From the NCBI RefSeq assembly GCF_030704535.1, contig NC_081817.1:759001-823000 (forward strand): a stretch of 64,000 nucleotides of DNA. The letters are read 5' to 3'. The notes under the pieces were generated by a model that saw nothing but the letters and a program-made list of their open reading frames with translations, was not told where the DNA came from and did no database searches. A program made the position numbers and the translations under genes. Below are positions 58,801 through 64,000 of this stretch, piece after piece. Within the stretch, counting starts at the first letter, position 1. The number at the start of each line of letters is the position of its first letter. The stretch is from Vitis vinifera (Eukaryota; Streptophyta; Magnoliopsida; Vitales; Vitaceae).

Positions 58801-58989
58801 TTGTCATTTTATTTTAAGTCTCGCGCGTTGATCCATGAGTGTGACCGTGACCAATATACTCCTCACGCCCAAATACTAATATCCGTAGCCCAGTCTGTAT
58901 TAAATGGGCCCAACCCAGAAGCCCAATCTCTAGTCCTTTGAATAAGAGAGATCGAAAAAGGCCCTTCGTCTTTGTCTAAACCCTAAACC
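57690..58989. other. Divergent promoter region between cyclin and PPR genes
   Basis: AT-rich, with a T/A-rich middle, 'ttaagt' and 'attaagt' words scattered over 58150-58600 and an (ATT)n run at 58770-58800. Near the PPR gene are TGGGCC-type motifs (58906-58925) and a telo-box AAACCCTAAA (58978-58987). No further gene is seen. Confidence 0.5.
58978..58987 (+). promoter_or_regulatory. Telo-box next to the PPR start codon
   Basis: AAACCCTAAA ends two bases before the ATG, with site II-type TGGGCC/AAGCCCA motifs 60-80 bp upstream. The pair is common at genes for ribosomal and organelle-biogenesis proteins. Confidence 0.6.
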
Positions 58990-59982
58990 ATGTCAATCCT
59001 TCGCAAACTCGCTCGTAAAAACCCTAATTCTCCATTTCTTCTCTGCAACACCTCACGTTTCTTCAACACCCAAAACCCTAACCCTTACGAACCCACCGTC
59101 GCTTACTACGACAACCTCATCAACACGGCGGGGCGGAACAGAGACTTCGCCTCCGTCTGCAACCTTCTCAATAAACGCGTGAGAGACGGGTGCTTCAACA
59201 CCAATCACACCTTTGACTTCATCACCAACACTGACGCCGGCCTCTCCGTACTCGACGAGCTCTCCCAAGCCCTAGCTCATCTCGACAAAGGGTTCCTTCG
59301 GAAGAGCGCGTATGATTCCCTCATCGCGCGGCTCTGCAGATTAAAGCGTGTCGATGAGTCCCTGCGCTTGGTGGATACCATGGTCCAGTCGGACCACGGC
59401 GTCAACGCGTGTACGTTTCACCCTATCCTCAATGTGCTCACCAGGAAGAGGAAGATGGAGGAGGCGTGGCGCGTGATGACGATTATGAGAGAGAGCGGGG
59501 TTTCCCCTGACGTGACAGCTTACAACTATCTTCTCACGGCGTACTGCTTCACCGGGAACCTGGAGGCGGCCGTCGGAGTGCTGACGGAGATGGAGGAGGA
59601 GGGAATGGCAGCGGATGCCAGGACGTACGACGCGCTGGTGCTCGGCGCGTGTAAAGCGGGGAAGGTGGAGGGGGCTATGGTGGTGCTGAGGAGAATGGAG
59701 GACGATGGAGTGCCTATACTGTACTCCACGCACGCGCACGTTATCAATGGACTATTAAAGCTGGGCTATTATGCGCAGGCGGTGGAGTTCGTGATGATAT
59801 GTGGAGGGAAAGACAAGAAGCTTGATGAAGAGAGCTTTGGGATCTTAGGAAGCCGTTTGATAAATTTGAAAAGGTTTGAAGAGGCCAAGTTGGTTTTGAA
59901 GGAAATGAGGAGAAGGGGTATAGTGATGAGAAGTAATGAATTACAAGATTTTTATGAATTACATATCACTCAAAATTTTTGA
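58990..59982 (+). CDS. P-class pentatricopeptide repeat protein, probably mitochondrial
   Basis: Intronless, 330 residues. The N-terminus (MSILRKLARKNPNSPFLLCNTSRFFNT) is basic, Ser/Arg-rich and without acidic residues, as in mitochondrial presequences. Six PPR units of about 35 residues can be laid out at about 106-139, 140-174, 175-209, 210-244, 245-279 and 280-314, the best being TAYNYLLTAYCFTGNLEA and RTYDALVLGACKAGKVEG. No E or DYW domain follows, so it is a short P-class protein, expected to bind organelle RNA for stability, processing or splicing. The RNA target cannot be inferred here. The coding GC content is high compared with the flanks. Confidence 0.92.
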   Translation: MSILRKLARKNPNSPFLLCNTSRFFNTQNPNPYEPTVAYYDNLINTAGRNRDFASVCNLLNKRVRDGCFNTNHTFDFITNTDAGLSVLDELSQALAHLDKGFLRKSAYDSLIARLCRLKRVDESLRLVDTMVQSDHGVNACTFHPILNVLTRKRKMEEAWRVMTIMRESGVSPDVTAYNYLLTAYCFTGNLEAAVGVLTEMEEEGMAADARTYDALVLGACKAGKVEGAMVVLRRMEDDGVPILYSTHAHVINGLLKLGYYAQAVEFVMICGGKDKKLDEESFGILGSRLINLKRFEEAKLVLKEMRRRGIVMRSNELQDFYELHITQNF

Positions 59983-60876
59983 TTTCTTTCCTTCAAAGAT
60001 TTGGGAGAGATGTATAAGGGACAAAATTAAGGTCAAGAATAACAAAAAAATACCCATTTCAAATTGGTGCCAAAAAAGAAATATATAAATAATTTTGTGG
60101 CACCAAAGAGTAGTTCCATAGTTTATATCTTTTCTTTCATGTGATCTATATAAATAATGATAAAAAATAAAATAAAATTAGATTTTAAATTAATAATTTA
60201 AAAATACACAATTTTTTTTAAACTAATTATATGTATAAATAATTTTTTAAAAAAAATTATTTTTCTAAAACACTTTACCCTTTCATCATTTTATTTTTTG
60301 TCACATATTCTCTAGGCCATACTCTTTTTTCATATTAGGATTATAATTTTTATCTATCAATAACATCATATGATTATATTGAAAGATTGTTTAGGGTTTT
60401 ATGCTATATAATATAAAAAATAATTTTTATTAAATATAGCATATATTGAAAAATTATGTTTAAAATAGTGATTAAAATGATTTATAAATCATAATAATAC
60501 CTTAAGGGGCAAGTAGCTCTGCAACTTTAGGTGGGTGTTTGAAACGTAAATTATTTTTATAATTCTATTTTTAATAAATATATATATTTTTTTAAAGCAG
60601 AGAGAGATTAAATAAAAAGACATTATAGAGGTCATGCCATGCCGTAAAAATGAAAAGTTTACGGTCAAAATATAAAGACAGAAAATACAATTTCCGTCCG
60701 ACCTTCAATAGGGAGCTGATGTCATCGCCGGCGGATACACGGCCTGCATTTCTTCACCTCGTTCTCTACGTTCCACTGAAATCGCCCCGCGTCGCCTCCG
60801 GCGTAACTTAGCATCCGCCGCCGCCGCCGCCGCCACCACTACCACCACAAACCCTTTATATTTAAATATTAGGACT
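59983..60876. other. Intergenic between PPR and trihelix genes
   Basis: The left half is AT-rich 3' flank. From about 60700 the DNA becomes GC-rich, with a (GCC)n run at about 60811-60833 and CACCAC runs to 60848; this is the likely 5' UTR of the trihelix gene. A TTTATATTTAAATATT stretch at 60855-60870 is too close to the ATG to be its TATA box. Confidence 0.5.
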
Positions 60877-61656
60877 ATGGAGAACCAGAGGGCGCCCAGC
60901 GCACCCCGGTCCCTCCGGCCCCGCCACGGCGGCGGCAGCGGGGGAGGTGGCCGGGAAGATTGCTGGAGCGATGTCGCCACCGAAACCCTGATCGAAGCAT
61001 GGGGGGACCGTTATGTGAAGTTCAACCGAGGGAACCTTCGGCAAAAAGACTGGAAGGAAATCGCCGGCGCAGTCAACAGCCGTCACGGCGGCGCGATTCG
61101 CCGGAAAACTGACGTCCAGTGCAAGAACCGTATCGACACCTTAAAGAAGAAGTACAAGCTCGAGAAAGCGAAGCCCACGCCGTCAAAGTGGCCGTTTTAT
61201 TACCGTCTTAACTCTCTCATCGGCACTAACGCCCTCACTCTCACAGTTAGGGCTTCCAACCAAAAACCAAACCCTAACCCTAACCCTAAGACCTTAGTTC
61301 ATTCAAGGGCGTATCGGTCAAAGTCGAAATTGAACTCAGGTGGATCCATCGAGGGCTCATTTAGTGGTGATGAAGATGATGAATTAGGGTTTGATGGTAG
61401 TTTGAGGAAGCTTCCCATGGATTCCGCTGATTTTTCCGGTGAGGCGGCCTGCCGGGAGTTGGCGAGATCCATTCTCAAGTTTGGAGAAATATACGAGAGA
61501 ATTGAGAGCTCCAAGCAGCAGCAGATAATGGAGTTGGAAAAGCAAAGGATGGAGTTAACAAAGGATGTTGAGCTCCAAAGGATGAACATGTATATGGAAG
61601 CTCAACTTGAGCTCCAGAGAATGAAGCGCACTGCAGGTGAAATTCAAATCTTCTAA
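60877..61656 (+). CDS. Trihelix transcription factor, SIP1/ASIL (ENAP) type
   Basis: 259 residues read as one exon. The N-terminal trihelix has spaced tryptophans W30, W42 and W59 ([29 protein letters not shown]), then [18 protein letters not shown], with the subfamily's fourth helix [14 protein letters not shown] (residues 103-116). The C-terminal part (about 203-250) is a long heptad-rich coiled coil, typical of the SIP1 clade. Clade members repress seed genes or bind EIN2 in ethylene signalling (family knowledge). A telomere-like (CCCTAA)3 run encodes the NPNPNP segment (about 131-137). The sequence CAG-GTGAAA near the end could be a splice donor, in which case the last six residues would be replaced by an unseen exon. 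Confidence 0.88.
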   Translation: MENQRAPSAPRSLRPRHGGGSGGGGREDCWSDVATETLIEAWGDRYVKFNRGNLRQKDWKEIAGAVNSRHGGAIRRKTDVQCKNRIDTLKKKYKLEKAKPTPSKWPFYYRLNSLIGTNALTLTVRASNQKPNPNPNPKTLVHSRAYRSKSKLNSGGSIEGSFSGDEDDELGFDGSLRKLPMDSADFSGEAACRELARSILKFGEIYERIESSKQQQIMELEKQRMELTKDVELQRMNMYMEAQLELQRMKRTAGEIQIF

Positions 61657-64000
61657 TTTGCTCTTGTTTCGGCTTAATGATTTTAGTCGTGTGGATTTTC
61701 AATCGATTTAGCATTTGGATTTCATAGAATCTTCAGTAGTTTCTATATAATGGGAAAAATGGTAATCATAGTGTAGCAGTTTCTGAAAATGGGGCTTTTA
61801 ATATAATATCAAAGAAAGAAAATTGATTTTGGGGCATCTGAATTTATTTGTTTGAGGGTGTTTTAGTGTTGAAAATTTACTTATTTGATCTGAAAGGGGC
61901 TGATATTTAGTTTACAGGGTGTGGGTAGTGCAAGCATCTGAATTTCGAAACTACCCAATTAATCGGCCTGTAGAAGAATTACTTATCCAAAAAAAAAAAA
62001 ATACATCGTCTTGTGGAAGAAATGGTTGAAGGATTTTGAACCCCTGTTAAGCCTTTTGGCTATCCTTTTCTTGGTTGTTAGTAAATATCTTGTTGAGAGA
62101 TGCTCTCCTTGTAATACATTTTTTCGATGAAACAGTGGCAAACAATGAATCTTCTTCCTAATTAGGTAACCCTATCAGGCCTCATGAGTAGGCGGGTATC
62201 TTTTCTGGCTTCTATTTGTCCTACATTTGGTAGGAATAACACAGGCAGAGGCATTAATCATATAGCATGAGTTGGTGAAGATGTGCAACTAAAGTTTGGA
62301 TTAGGGGTTTAGGTTTATTCCTTTTTTAGGAGCTGTTAGTTCTTAGTTGGAATCACATTTCCTAATTTTTTTTTATAGTAATTTCTTATTTTATTTGCAA
62401 TGATTTTCTGCATACTTCCATTTTCTATTCCTGCTTCGGCTGTATGCCTTATCATGGTGAAATCATGCATAGGTTTCTTCCAGAGATTGGTTTACTTCTG
62501 AGGTGCTCCTGCTAGACCATTTCTAGAGCTACAAATTTCCATTAAGAATGTCAAGCAAACTGAATCTTCCTGTGATCACATTAATTTCATCCGAGAAATC
62601 TTTCCCCCATAAACTATTGAGAGATCTACACAACTATCCATCATCAGGCTTAGATTTATATGTGTACATTGAGATAGGGATACTCGAACATATAGTTTAT
62701 AACATATTCTCTTATAACAAATTTCCTTGGATAAATTCTATTGGCTGATCTTTGATTTTTTTTCCTGAAGGACCTGACTATTTTTTTTTCTTTCTATTTT
62801 GACAAGAAAGGAAAATATAGTTGAGGAAAAGGATGATAAGATAGGGATGAATACACCTCTTAGTCAGTGTGCAGATCCATCACGTTTGGTGGGGCTTGCA
62901 TGTTGGCAACAGAGCGCCAGCCATTTAAGTTGTAGGAAAAATAAAAAAAAAGATTGTTCTTTGGCTTATTCATTTTAAAGAATCATGTTTAATTCATGGT
63001 TCTCTATTTATAGGTTAGTCTCTCTCTCTCTCTCTCTCCTTCTTTTATTTTTTATTTTTTATTTTTATTTTTCTGTTTCATCCTTCTTCCTTTTTACTCC
63101 TTCTGTTTCTGGTCTTGTCTATTGAATTGACATCAACCTGCTAGTAAGTTTGGTTCATGGTCCAACTGGTGAGCTTTTAGAAAACATGGTATGGTACAAG
63201 GTAGGTATGGTTTAGGAATTCCACCATTTTATCAATTCTGTTTGATTGTAAAATTAAGGTAGAGAAAACTTTTAAGTTGAGACCAAAAGGAGAGATGGAG
63301 AAAACTAGGGAATTGTATATAAACATATGTATATATATTTCTACACACACAATGCAGAGCAGGGAAGCATGTCTCAAGGAAACATGTCTCAATGCTCGTG
63401 TTCAATCTTCTAGATTCTTTGGCATGTTTGATGTATATATCTCAAATGGTGAAAAGGTTGAAGACAGTTTTGAACTTGATTATCTGGCACTGGAGACTTG
63501 CAGAATGTAGCTTATCTCATTACATATAGACTCATCTACATGAAAACACCTTGGCTAAAACTCTGACTCCTCAAGTAAGTTTTTAACAGATCTGAGATGA
63601 AAATATAGATCAGAGCTTTGAGATTACTTTGCTTGGCTCAAAAGCTCTCTCTCTAACACTTCATGACCTCTCACTTGCAAGGAGTTGGTAATGGTGATTT
63701 AATTACTCTCATCACTACATTTCTTGGGGCTTCCATAAAATGTTCTATCAATTTGCAATGGCAGTTTGAAACCATGTTTGTACTGTATCTTGAAGTATAT
63801 GTTGCTGCTAAACATAATTTCGTTTTCCAAGTGGAGTCTGATAAGCATTTTGCTGAAATGTCAAATGCCTCAAACAGGGAAGAAGCCATAGTCAGATGGC
63901 ATGAACACCCTCAATCTAGGGGGAGGACTGTCCAAGAAAGATATTTCCATGGAGACTCTTTCAGCATCTGAATCACAAAAACAAACAATCCCTGGCAAGG
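61657..64000. other. 3' flank of the trihelix gene to window end
   Basis: Probable 3' UTR at first, then DNA with no recognised gene. A (CT)n tract lies at 63020-63038. A plus-strand frame at 63663-63971 (about 100 residues) has no known motif and ends in ordinary sequence, so it is not annotated. No transposon ends or RNA genes were recognised. Confidence 0.4.

Noticed and set aside
59341-59739. 132-codon minus-strand frame opposite the PPR gene
   Set aside because: Antisense shadow of a GC-rich coding region; no motif.
60855-60870. TATA box of the trihelix gene
   Set aside because: It is less than 25 bp from the ATG, leaving no room for a transcription start and leader.
63663-63971. 102-codon frame near the window end
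   Set aside because: No motif, and no start context or upstream exon seen; too weak to annotate.
1-64000. CRISPR arrays, operons, prophage or other prokaryotic systems
   Set aside because: The window is plant nuclear DNA with spliced genes; no regularly spaced repeats with unique spacers or polycistronic layout were seen.

Overview
The window looks like nuclear DNA of a dicot plant, most probably grapevine (Vitis) or a close relative. The basis is AT-rich intergenic DNA, intron-containing genes with plant splice sites, plant-only families (R2R3-MYB, ABI4-type AP2, BAHD, PPR, SIP1-type trihelix, ATL RING) and repeats in the style of grape LINEs and LTR elements. The species call is recalled similarity, not a search.

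Layout, left to right: ALG11 mannosyltransferase (557-4835, +, seven exons, MITE copies in two introns); a two-exon gene for a probable plastid single-pass membrane protein of unknown function (5888-9316, +); a degenerate LINE tail and a tRNA-derived SINE with perfect target duplications (9537-10679); a bHLH51-like factor (13522-14497, +); a subgroup-22 R2R3-MYB (16240-17001, +); a 25-residue ribosomal protein eL41 gene split by an intron (18998-19200, -). From 20491 to 29179 lies a large solo-LTR-like element with a young, whole-looking Ty1/copia element nested in it. Then come an ATL66-like RING ligase (31985-32446, -), a non-autonomous hAT element carrying a gene-like fragment (34205-35361), a ZIP6-like metal transporter with altered membrane motifs (35434-37671, -), ABI4 (40423-41343, -), about 8 kb of gene-poor AT-rich DNA, a BAHD acyltransferase (49451-50773, -), a nine-exon B1-type cyclin with MSA promoter elements (54757-57534, -), a P-class PPR protein (58990-59982, +) and a SIP1-type trihelix factor (60877-61656, +).

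The genes do not form a pathway or operon; they are independent housekeeping genes (ALG11, eL41, CYCB1, PPR), regulators (bHLH, MYB, ABI4, trihelix, ATL) and metabolic or transport genes (BAHD, ZIP). Promoter grammar is visible at several: TATA plus site II for eL41, MSA (AACGG) boxes for the cyclin, a telo-box for the PPR gene.

I saw no bacterial-type or clearly unprecedented system. The points most worth a second look are the ZIP6-like protein with an abnormal metal-site motif, the hAT element carrying a gene-like fragment at the ZIP6 3' end, the nested LTR elements with both target duplications preserved, the higher-order tandem array inside the large LTR, and the MITE family reused in the ALG11 introns. 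Exon boundaries were derived by hand from splice consensus, reading frame and family knowledge.
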